A program made the translations under genes and the position numbers. The notes under the pieces were generated by a model. That model worked only from the letters and a program-made list of their open reading frames with translations. It did no database searches and was not told the DNA's origin. Source: Bacteroidia bacterium (lineage in GTDB: Bacteria > Bacteroidota > Bacteroidia > Bacteroidales > CAJPTX01). From it: 22,253 nt of DNA. This document shows positions 1 to 5,826 of the stretch, in pieces (within the stretch, counting starts at the first letter, position 1; each line of letters begins with the position of its first letter). Location: assembly GCA_905373665.1 (NCBI GenBank), contig CAJPTV010000025.1:1-22253 (forward strand), read 5' to 3'.

Positions 1-830
1 GCTATCTGATAGGGGCGCATCACAAGAAGCGTCTTCGTCGTGTCAAAAACGGAGTAGGTAAGGAGGATTTGCAGGAGGGTATTGCGCTGGAAGAAGGTTG
101 CGGTAAAATCCTTCAAGTCTTTAATGAGCGTATTGTCCGCACGTGCCCAATGCATCGTGAAGTCAAAGCTATTCTTGTCGCGATTTACGGTGTTGGAAAA
201 ATAGCGCGTATCCGTACCGTTTGAGATGACAAAGAGCTGCAGGTAACGAAAGAGCGAGCTCGCTGCGTTAAAGCTCTCCTTGGCGTAACGGTGCACTTGG
301 TTGAATGCTTCGCGAATAGCCACCCCACGCTTCTTAAGCTCGATTTGCACCATTGGCAGCCCATTGACTAGGATAGTCACGTCGTAGCGGTTGCGCTGCG
401 TCCCCTCTTGTTGAAACTGCGTGAGCACCTGTAGCTTGTTGAGTGCGACGTTGGTCTTATCTACGATGCGGATATTCTGTTCCCGTCCGTCGTCAAAGCG
501 AAACTGGTAGGCATCGTCGTGGTGGAGCTTCTCTGTTTTCTCTATCAGCGTGTCGGAGGGGTTGTCAAGATACTCTGTTAGAAGCCGCTCCCACTCCGCG
601 TCCGAAAATACTACATTGTTGAACGCCTCGAGCTGCCGACGTAGGTTGACAAGCAAATCTGCTGGGCTCTTTAGATTGAGGTATTCGTAGCCCTGCTTTT
701 TCAGGTCGGCAACGAACTCGCGTTCGAGATCCGCCTCGGTTTGATAGGCGGTATTACTCTCGCGGTACTCGGTATACTCGTCAAGAACGATATAGTGGTT
801 AGATTCTGCAATGACACTTTTAGCGCACAT
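1..830 (-). CDS. hsdR: Type I restriction enzyme R subunit, N-terminal part (runs off left edge)
   Basis: This is the ATP-dependent translocase and nuclease subunit of a type I restriction-modification complex. It starts at the ATG at 828-830 and stays open to base 1, giving about 276 N-terminal residues. The nuclease domain is clear: YDVTILVNG (Asp150) followed by VQIELKKRG (Glu164, Lys166) forms the D...ExK site, almost the same numbering as EcoR124I (D151, E165, K167). The last visible residues, LLVMRPYQIA, match the Q-motif entry of the SF2 helicase domain. The helicase and C-terminal domains lie outside the window. A GGAGG sits 7 nt before the ATG, which is unusually good for this phylum. 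The gene follows hsdM after 18 bp, so the two are almost certainly co-transcribed. No hsdS lies between them. Nothing visible suggests inactivation. Confidence 0.95.
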   Translation of the reverse strand, partial: MCAKSVIAESNHYIVLDEYTEYRESNTAYQTEADLEREFVADLKKQGYEYLNLKSPADLLVNLRRQLEAFNNVVFSDAEWERLLTEYLDNPSDTLIEKTEKLHHDDAYQFRFDDGREQNIRIVDKTNVALNKLQVLTQFQQEGTQRNRYDVTILVNGLPMVQIELKKRGVAIREAFNQVHRYAKESFNAASSLFRYLQLFVISNGTDTRYFSNTVNRDKNSFDFTMHWARADNTLIKDLKDFTATFFQRNTLLQILLTYSVFDTTKTLLVMRPYQI

Positions 831-848
831 AGTCTCGCCTCCGCCAAT

Positions 849-2432
849 TTACAAAGCTCTCCTAGCTAAATGTTCAACAGCACGGATCTGCTCGTTAATG
901 TCTGTGCGTAACGTGTCGATCTTCTTTACAATCTCCTCTATCGTTGTGTTGAGTTCACGGATATCGGTCTCCTCTTCCGCCTCCGTTTCTTGCACCACAG
1001 TTCGTTCCCCCAGATAGGTCTTTACCGAGAGGTTGTAGCCGTTCTCTACAATCGTTCGGTAGTCTACCGAGGTTGCAATATTGGGCAGGGCTTGCTTGGA
1101 GGCGAAGATCTCAAGGAGCGCTGTAATGTGCTCTTCGGTGAGGATATTGTTGTTCACATCCTTCTTGTAAAACTGCTCGGAGATCGCATCAATAAACTGA
1201 ATCTCTGTGCTCTCCTTATGCTTGGAAAGTACAAGAATGTTGGTTGCTATAGACGTACCATAAAAGAGCCTATCGGGGAGGGCAATGATAGTCTCCACAT
1301 AGTTGTTATCGACCAGATATTTACGGATTTTCTGCTCTGCGCCTCCGCGATAAAAGATGCCAGGGAAACAGACAATCGCCGCCCGTCCGCGTGCTGAAAG
1401 ATAATGCAGAGTATGAAGTACAAAAGCGAAATCTGCTTTCTTTTTCGGCGGGAGCACGCCCGCAGGTGCGAAGCGGTCGTCGTTGATAAGGGTGGGGTCG
1501 TCAGTTCCTATCCACGTGATGGAGTAAGGGGGATTGGATACGATGACATCAAAGGGCTTCTCCTCAACGAATTGTGGTGCGGTGAGGGTATCGCCTAGCG
1601 CTATGGAGAACTTGTCGTAATTGACCTCGTGGAGGAACATATTCATCCGCGCTAGGTTGTAGGTCGTATGGTTAATTTCTTGTCCAAAGAACCCCTCCTC
1701 TATCGCATTCTCACCCAGTTGTTTCTTCACTTGCAAGAGTAGCGAGCCCGACCCCGCTGCTGGGTCATAAACCTTGTTTACTGTGGTTTGTTGATGAAGG
1801 GCTAGGCGTGCCAATAACTTTGAAACGTCCTGCGGCGTGAAGAATTCACCCCCCGACTTGCCCGCATTCGCCGCATAGTTCGAGATGAGGAACTCGTAAG
1901 CGTCTCCAAAGAGATCGATATGGTGCTCTTCAAACTTACCAAAGTTCACCTCTCCAACGCCACTGAGTACCGCAGCAAGACAACGATTGCGGTCAGCCAC
2001 CGTGTTACCAAGGCGCGTGCTTGTGGTATCAAAATCAGCAAACAGCCCCCTAATATTCTTTTCCGAGTCATAGCCGATTGCCGAGTTCTCTATTGCACGG
2101 AAGATTGCCGAAAGGTCGGTATTAAGGTTCGGATTAGAATAAGCCGTCTTAAGTACATTGGCAAAAAGTTGCGAGGGGTAAATGAGATAGCCCTTGCTAC
2201 GAATTGCGTAATCCCGAAGCGCATCCGTGATGATACTATCCTTCTCCGCAGCGTAATCTAGTTCAGGAGAGCCCGCCTCCATATAAGCCGTGAAGTTCTC
2301 ACTAATAAAGCGATAAAAGAGCGTCCCGAGGACAAACTGCTTAAAATCCCACCCGTCGACCGCTCCGCGTACGTCGTTCGCAATCTTCCAGATCGCTGCC
2401 TGTAACTCTACTCTTTGTTCTGCACTGCTCAT
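849..2432 (-). CDS. hsdM: Type I restriction-modification DNA methyltransferase M subunit
   Basis: This is the N6-adenine methyltransferase subunit of a type I R-M system. It uses AdoMet and needs an HsdS subunit for sequence recognition. The protein has 527 residues, normal for the HsdM family. The helical N-terminal domain (about 1-160) is followed by the EFFTP segment (196-200), the AdoMet motif I DPAAGSGS (223-230, with Ala where Cys is common) and the catalytic NPPY motif IV (300-303). The C-terminus (about 480-527) is charged and probably coiled, as expected for contact with HsdS. The ATG at 2430-2432 gives the expected MSSAEQ-type start, and a perfect TAnnTTTG box lies 30 nt upstream. 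Its first six codons and leader are duplicated at 5628-5691, on the far side of the neighbouring surface-protein gene. hsdR follows after 18 bp. Confidence 0.96.
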   Translation of the reverse strand: MSSAEQRVELQAAIWKIANDVRGAVDGWDFKQFVLGTLFYRFISENFTAYMEAGSPELDYAAEKDSIITDALRDYAIRSKGYLIYPSQLFANVLKTAYSNPNLNTDLSAIFRAIENSAIGYDSEKNIRGLFADFDTTSTRLGNTVADRNRCLAAVLSGVGEVNFGKFEEHHIDLFGDAYEFLISNYAANAGKSGGEFFTPQDVSKLLARLALHQQTTVNKVYDPAAGSGSLLLQVKKQLGENAIEEGFFGQEINHTTYNLARMNMFLHEVNYDKFSIALGDTLTAPQFVEEKPFDVIVSNPPYSITWIGTDDPTLINDDRFAPAGVLPPKKKADFAFVLHTLHYLSARGRAAIVCFPGIFYRGGAEQKIRKYLVDNNYVETIIALPDRLFYGTSIATNILVLSKHKESTEIQFIDAISEQFYKKDVNNNILTEEHITALLEIFASKQALPNIATSVDYRTIVENGYNLSVKTYLGERTVVQETEAEEETDIRELNTTIEEIVKKIDTLRTDINEQIRAVEHLARRAL

Positions 2433-2478
2433 GATTGTCCTTTAGCCCTTCGTCTGTAGGACAAAAATAAGCAAAAAG
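2415..2478. repeat. 64-bp perfect direct repeat, copy A (hsdM start and promoter)
   Basis: All 64 bases are identical to 5628-5691, with sharp boundaries on both sides. The repeat contains the hsdM leader, its -7 promoter box and the first six codons (MSSAEQ). This copy is joined to the intact hsdM gene. The interval between the copies holds the BIG2/T9SS surface-protein gene, its terminator and its leader. Confidence 0.97.
2462..2469 (-). promoter_or_regulatory. hsdM promoter -7 box (TATTTTTG)
   Basis: On the minus strand this reads TATTTTTG, a perfect match to the Bacteroidetes -7 consensus TAnnTTTG, placed 29 nt before the hsdM ATG. No convincing -33 TTTG was seen at the usual 19-21 bp distance. 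The box lies inside the 64-bp repeat, so it is also present upstream of the surface-protein gene. Confidence 0.6.
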
Positions 2479-2487
2479 CTAGGGGTA

Positions 2488-2507
2488 GTGTCTGTAAAAG
2501 TGTGTAA
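2488..2507 (+). mobile_element. Possible IS256-family terminus (scar)
   Basis: GTGTCTGTAAAAGTGTGTAA resembles the terminal inverted repeats of IS256-family elements (TGTC-GTAAAA-GTGTAA pattern, from memory). It begins 9 bp inside the boundary of the 64-bp repeat. No transposase gene and no matching opposite end were found, so at most this is a relic. The similarity may be chance. Confidence 0.22.
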
Positions 2508-2541
2508 GCCCGCCCCCGTGTTCATTAGCACGAAGGTAATG

Positions 2542-2582
2542 AAAAAAAGAAGAGGGCATGTCACAATGCGCGACACACCCTC
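2542..2582 (-). terminator. Intrinsic terminator of the surface-protein gene
   Basis: On the minus strand, 23 bp after the stop codon at 2606, the arms GAGGG...CCCTC and TGTC/GACA pair around a 2-nt internal mismatch (2552-2582, 9-nt loop). A T-rich tract including seven consecutive Ts (2542-2548) follows. It ends the BIG2/T9SS gene transcript before hsdM and lies inside the repeat-bracketed cassette. Confidence 0.75.
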
Positions 2583-2605
2583 ATTCTCCTTACAAAAACA
2601 ACTCT

Positions 2606-5323
2606 CTAGTAGTGGAATACCCTTAGTACGCGTTTCGCGCCATTTTCGCCCGTTAGACGCACGAAATAGAGCCCTGTGGGAAGGTCTGTAGTATCAACCA
2701 TCGTGTCAGAGCCTGCTAACACTCCCCTACGAAGTACAAGCCCCGTAAGGTTTACAAGCTCGTAACTCACAGCAATGCCCTCTGGGTTTACGATACGCAA
2801 CTGGGTGGTAAACGGGTTCGGCGATACTTCCAAACGGGCAAGGATTACATCCTCTACGGCTTCTGGGGTCGGTTTGGGCGTATCTGCGGGTTTTGCTTTT
2901 ACCTTTACCCGACACGCTGCCTTATGCCCCCCGTCCTCAGTCGTTACCGTAATAGTTGCCTCGCCTACGCCGACTGCAGTTACCTTGCCGTCCGCTACGG
3001 TGGCTACCTTGGCATTACTGCTTGTCCACGAAACCTTCTTGTTCGTAGCATTCGCGGGGGCTACGGTTGCCGTAAGGGTTTGCTCGGCGTCGCCTATAGT
3101 GAACGTAAGGGTTGTCTTATCGAGGGTGACCTCTGTTACGGCAGTCGGAGTATCTGGCTTAGCGTTTACCTTTACCCGACACGCTGCCGTCTTACCTCCG
3201 TCCTCGGTCGTTACCGTAATGGTAGCTTCGCCCACGCCGACTGCAGTTACCGTGCCGTTCGCTACGGTGGCTACCTTGGCATTACTGCTTGTCCACGTGA
3301 CCTTCTTGTTCGTAGCGTTCGTGGGGGCTACGGTTGCCGTAAGGGTTTGCGCGGCGTCGCCTATAGTGAACGTAAGGGTAGTCTTATCGAGAGTGACCTC
3401 TGTTACGGCAGTCGGAGTATCTGGCTTAGCGTTGACCTTCACTGTACACGATGCCGTCTTACCTCCGTCCTCGGTCGTTACCGTAATAGTTGCCTCGCCC
3501 ACGCCGACTGCAGTCACCTTGCCGTTCTCATCTACCGTAGCCACATCTGTTTTATTGCTTGTCCATGTAACCTTCTTGTTCGTAGCATTCTCAGGGGCTA
3601 CGGTTGCCGTAAGGGTTTGCGCAGCGTCGCCTATAGTGAACGTAAGGGTTGTCTTATCGAGGGTGACGCCTGTGACCTTTACGGGATTGACTCTCACCGT
3701 ACACGATGCCGTCTTACCTCCATCCTCGGTCGTTACCGTAATGGTTGCTTCGCCTGTTATGGTCGCAGAAGTGCCAAAGCTAAGAGCATCAGCCCAGTCG
3801 GTAGTAATTTCATTCGTTCCCAACACCTCTATTTTCAAGTCTGATGTCCCGACACTTACGATAGCGTTCTTTTTAAACCGCGGGGTTATCTTTACGTTCT
3901 TCATGGTCAGGGTACGCGTCGCAGTATTATACTTCAACATGCCATCTGTGGGGACTGTGACCCCATAGATCTTATCCAGCTTGTCCACGTTTCCCGAGGT
4001 TATTGCCTTCTCTGCGATATGGAACTCGTAGAACGGCTCAATCTTTACAAAAGTTGCCTTCTGATTCAGATCGCCGCCATTCGTAACCACATGCCCGGGA
4101 TAGTGCCACTCCCCCGCTTCGGGGTCGACGATATGCGCTTTGTCTAGATTCAAGACCTTGAGATCAGTAATAGCATACCCCTTATGTATTGTTTTAGCCG
4201 AAACCGTAGCGTTTCGGATAACGAGAGTTCCGTTACGCCCATCTTGACCAAAGAAGCCATTCTCGCCTTCGACATCGAGGGTGGTGTTCTCAACGGTCAG
4301 TGTAGCACCTTTACGAATATATACAGCAGCATGATACCACCCTGTTTTCACCGTAAGCTTCCCATTGCCTGTTATAGTCGTAGAGACGCCGAAGCTAAGA
4401 CCGTCAACACCGCTCACAATCATCTCGTTGCTCCCCAACACCTCGATCTTTAAGTCTGGTACCTCCGTGTTTTCAATAGCAATCTTATTCTTTTCCTCTG
4501 GAAATGTAATCTTCACATCCCTCATCGTCAAGAGCTTCTTGGCAGGGTCATACTTCAACTCGCCGCGAACCCCCTCAATCGTGTTCAGCTTATTGCAGTT
4601 CTTAGAGGTCACGGCCACCCCCGCGATATAGAACCCGTAATTCGGCTCGATTCTCGCCTTTTTTGCCTTTGTGTTCCCAGCCATTACCGCATGCTGGTTA
4701 GCGTCCCATGCTCCGCCTTCGGGCACGACGAAGCTACTTTTCTCTAGGTAAAATTCATCAAGATCAATAATCGCATGCCCATCCCTTCCTTTAGCATCCA
4801 CCGTAGCGTTGCGGACAATGAGCTTCCCATACGTAAAAAAAATTTTATGCCCCAAAATACCATTATTGCCTTCAGCGAAGAGGGTCGTATTTTCAACGGT
4901 CAGTGTAATCTCTCCATAAACATATACAGCAGAATTATTCCCCTCTGTTTTCACCATAAGCTTCCCTTCGCCTGTTATAGTCGTAGAGGCACGGAAGACA
5001 AGACCGTCAGCGTTGTTCGCCGAGAGCTCGTTGTTCCCAGAGACTACGATCTTTAAGTCCGACGCACTCGTGTTTTCGATAGCGATCTTACCCTTTGGCG
5101 GTGTGATCTTGACGTTCTTTAGGGTTAGGGTCTTCGAGGCGTGGTCGTACTTCAACTCGCCGCGAACGCCATCAATCGTGTTCAGCTTATTGCAATTCCC
5201 AGAGGTTACTGATACCCCTGCGATATTTAGTCCATACCCCTCTGCCCTTGTCTTGGAAGTGGCAAACACCAACAGCACTAGGAGCGTTGCAGTGACAAGA
5301 CCGTATATTCTTTTCATCGTCAT
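2606..5323 (-). CDS. T9SS-exported surface protein with beta-rich repeats and BIG2 domains
   Basis: This 905-residue protein is probably anchored or released at the cell surface by type IX secretion; its substrate or ligand is unknown. A signal peptide (about 1-27, hydrophobic TATLLVLLVF) is followed by two full repeats of about 200 residues (about 30-225 and 226-431). Each starts Y-x-(F/L)-x-IAxxxxTS and contains LTLKNVKI and TVENTTL strands that suggest a beta-helix or carbohydrate-binding fold. A third repeat starts at about 432 and stops at about 525. There it is fused to the last strand of a BIG2 (bacterial Ig-like 2) unit, and three complete BIG2 units of about 89 residues follow (about 550-812). 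The C-terminal domain (about 826-905: LEVSPNPF, then YELVNLTG, LPTGLYFVRL) is a classic T9SS type A sorting domain. ATG codons at 5323 and 5317 are both possible starts. The gene is bracketed by the 64-bp direct repeats, which suggests acquisition. Confidence 0.9.
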   Translation of the reverse strand: MTMKRIYGLVTATLLVLLVFATSKTRAEGYGLNIAGVSVTSGNCNKLNTIDGVRGELKYDHASKTLTLKNVKITPPKGKIAIENTSASDLKIVVSGNNELSANNADGLVFRASTTITGEGKLMVKTEGNNSAVYVYGEITLTVENTTLFAEGNNGILGHKIFFTYGKLIVRNATVDAKGRDGHAIIDLDEFYLEKSSFVVPEGGAWDANQHAVMAGNTKAKKARIEPNYGFYIAGVAVTSKNCNKLNTIEGVRGELKYDPAKKLLTMRDVKITFPEEKNKIAIENTEVPDLKIEVLGSNEMIVSGVDGLSFGVSTTITGNGKLTVKTGWYHAAVYIRKGATLTVENTTLDVEGENGFFGQDGRNGTLVIRNATVSAKTIHKGYAITDLKVLNLDKAHIVDPEAGEWHYPGHVVTNGGDLNQKATFVKIEPFYEFHIAEKAITSGNVDKLDKIYGVTVPTDGMLKYNTATRTLTMKNVKITPRFKKNAIVSVGTSDLKIEVLGTNEITTDWADALSFGTSATITGEATITVTTEDGGKTASCTVRVNPVKVTGVTLDKTTLTFTIGDAAQTLTATVAPENATNKKVTWTSNKTDVATVDENGKVTAVGVGEATITVTTEDGGKTASCTVKVNAKPDTPTAVTEVTLDKTTLTFTIGDAAQTLTATVAPTNATNKKVTWTSSNAKVATVANGTVTAVGVGEATITVTTEDGGKTAACRVKVNAKPDTPTAVTEVTLDKTTLTFTIGDAEQTLTATVAPANATNKKVSWTSSNAKVATVADGKVTAVGVGEATITVTTEDGGHKAACRVKVKAKPADTPKPTPEAVEDVILARLEVSPNPFTTQLRIVNPEGIAVSYELVNLTGLVLRRGVLAGSDTMVDTTDLPTGLYFVRLTGENGAKRVLRVFHY
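2890..3735 (-). repeat. Tandem near-identical BIG2-encoding DNA repeats
   Basis: Three full units and one partial unit of nearly identical DNA lie inside the surface-protein gene. The same landmark (ACCTTTACCCGACACGCTGCC or its close variant) recurs at 2901, 3168 and 3435, an exact 267-bp period of 89 codons. The next spacing, to the partial unit, is 255 bp because the linker is shorter. Such high DNA identity favours copy-number change by recombination or slippage. Outer boundaries are approximate. Confidence 0.88.
3748..3754 (-). other. Intragenic recombination junction (CTTCGCC)
   Basis: To the left of this heptamer the DNA is that of a BIG2 unit. To the right it is that of the N-terminal beta-repeat: CCTGTTATGGTCG here against CCTGTTATAGTCG near 4971. 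The same heptamer occurs at 4966-4972 in repeat 1 and in the BIG2 units. Repeat 3 therefore appears cut short and spliced, in frame, onto the end of a BIG2 unit at about residue 525. Confidence 0.6.
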
Positions 5324-5329
5324 CGTTTG

Positions 5330-5360
5330 TTGGATACAAAGTTTACAGCTTTGTATCCAA
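5330..5360 (-). promoter_or_regulatory. Perfect 12-bp inverted repeat just before the surface-protein ATG
   Basis: TTGGATACAAAG (5330-5341) and CTTTGTATCCAA (5349-5360) are perfectly complementary across a 7-nt loop. The repeat ends 6 nt before the ATG at 5323. In RNA this hairpin would mask the initiation region; as DNA it could be an operator. The stop codon of the short upstream ORF falls in the loop. There is no T-tract, so a terminator is unlikely. Confidence 0.65.
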
Positions 5361-5417
5361 CTCTAGGTTCCAGTCCGACAATAAGATGTTCCACCCATGC
5401 AATGGGTTGGCGGTCAT
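5343..5417 (-). CDS. Possible 24-residue leader peptide
   Basis: This ATG-started ORF (MTANPLHGWNILLS...) has 24 codons. Its last codons (Leu-Asp-Thr-Lys) form the upstream arm of the inverted repeat, and its TAA (5343-5345) sits in the loop. The surface-protein ATG lies 19 nt further on. A ribosome translating it would open the hairpin and stop next to the downstream start, so translational coupling is conceivable. No Shine-Dalgarno sequence or own promoter is visible, and the ORF could be coincidental. Confidence 0.3.
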   Translation of the reverse strand: MTANPLHGWNILLSDWNLELDTKL

Positions 5418-5543
5418 AGTGTTAGATAAGTGAAAGAGTTTGCGCCCCGTCCATCACGGGATGGAACTTACTAATAGGCGGGGAGGAGGAAACTATTGTT
5501 AGGGAATCGGAGCAGATCGTCCTCCTGTCCGTTTTCCACTGCA

Positions 5544-5645
5544 CTACTCAGTAGTAGTAATGTCCTTTCCTGCTCCTAGGTTGACTCTGATTTGTCGGTC
5601 AAGGATAAGGAAATAAACTGGGGCTAGTTGTTCTGCACTGCTCAT
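5544..5645 (-). pseudogene. Relic hsdM start fused to foreign sequence (33 codons)
   Basis: Repeat copy B carries the hsdM ATG and first six codons (MSSAEQ). After the repeat boundary the frame continues into unrelated sequence (LAPVYFLILDRQ...) and stops at a TAG at 5544. This is best explained as the displaced 5' end of hsdM left behind by the insertion or duplication. If copy B's promoter is active, the peptide would be the first ORF on the surface-protein transcript. Confidence 0.6.
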
Positions 5646-5691
5646 GATTGTCCTTTAGCCCTTCGTCTGTAGGACAAAAATAAGCAAAAAG
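5628..5691. repeat. 64-bp perfect direct repeat, copy B
   Basis: Identical base for base to 2415-2478. Upstream of this copy the DNA continues towards the lipoprotein gene, so it probably marks the ancestral neighbour of hsdM. The distance between copy starts is 3213 bp, the size of the putative inserted unit. Confidence 0.97.
5675..5682 (-). promoter_or_regulatory. Duplicated -7 box (TATTTTTG) upstream of the surface-protein gene
   Basis: This is the same perfect TAnnTTTG box as at 2462-2469, carried by repeat copy B and pointing towards the surface-protein gene. It is the only perfect consensus box I found between the lipoprotein gene and that ATG, so it is the best visible candidate promoter for it. 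Confidence 0.45.
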
Positions 5692-5714
5692 GGTATGCTG
5701 GCTATTTTTCTACA

Positions 5715-5757
5715 CATACGCCCGATACCTCACAGACAAACGATAAAAGGGCGTATG
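5715..5757. repeat. 9-bp perfect inverted repeat with long loop
   Basis: CATACGCCC (5715-5723) and GGGCGTATG (5749-5757) pair across 25 nt in the gap between the lipoprotein stop and repeat copy B. It may be an inefficient terminator for the folC-lipoprotein transcript or a regulator site for the hsdM-type promoter 33 bp away. There is no clear T-tract on the minus strand. Confidence 0.4.
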
Positions 5758-5826
5758 CTAGGCACGCTTAGCACACAAACGCAACAGGCGGTAACTCAAC
5801 AGTGTACCAGAGAGAGAGCTTCAAGC

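Larger units (their letters stand above)
5324..5627 (-). other. Leader and upstream region of the surface-protein gene
   Basis: These 304 bp lie between the surface-protein ATG and repeat copy B, and no conventional gene is visible. The region holds a 12-bp perfect inverted repeat next to the ATG (5330-5360) and a 24-codon ORF (5343-5417). It also has small hairpins at 5394-5406 (CCCAT/ATGGG) and 5450-5465 (TCCAT/ATGGA), plus a short palindrome around 5543-5555. I found no perfect TAnnTTTG box inside it. The nearest is in repeat copy B (5675-5682), which would give a structured 5' leader of roughly 345 nt. Confidence 0.5.

Noticed and set aside
2890..3735. Regular repeats that might suggest a CRISPR array
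   Set aside because: The period is 267 bp, the units are coding and translate to BIG2 domains, and there are no short repeats with unique spacers.
2775..3968. Long plus-strand open frame (about 397 codons) opposite the surface-protein gene
   Set aside because: It mirrors the BIG2 repeats of the minus-strand gene and has no domain of its own. The minus-strand protein has a signal peptide and T9SS domain.
5543..5555. Palindrome ACTACT-c-AGTAGT in the surface-gene upstream region
   Set aside because: Short and isolated, with no associated promoter or T-tract; not enough to call an operator.
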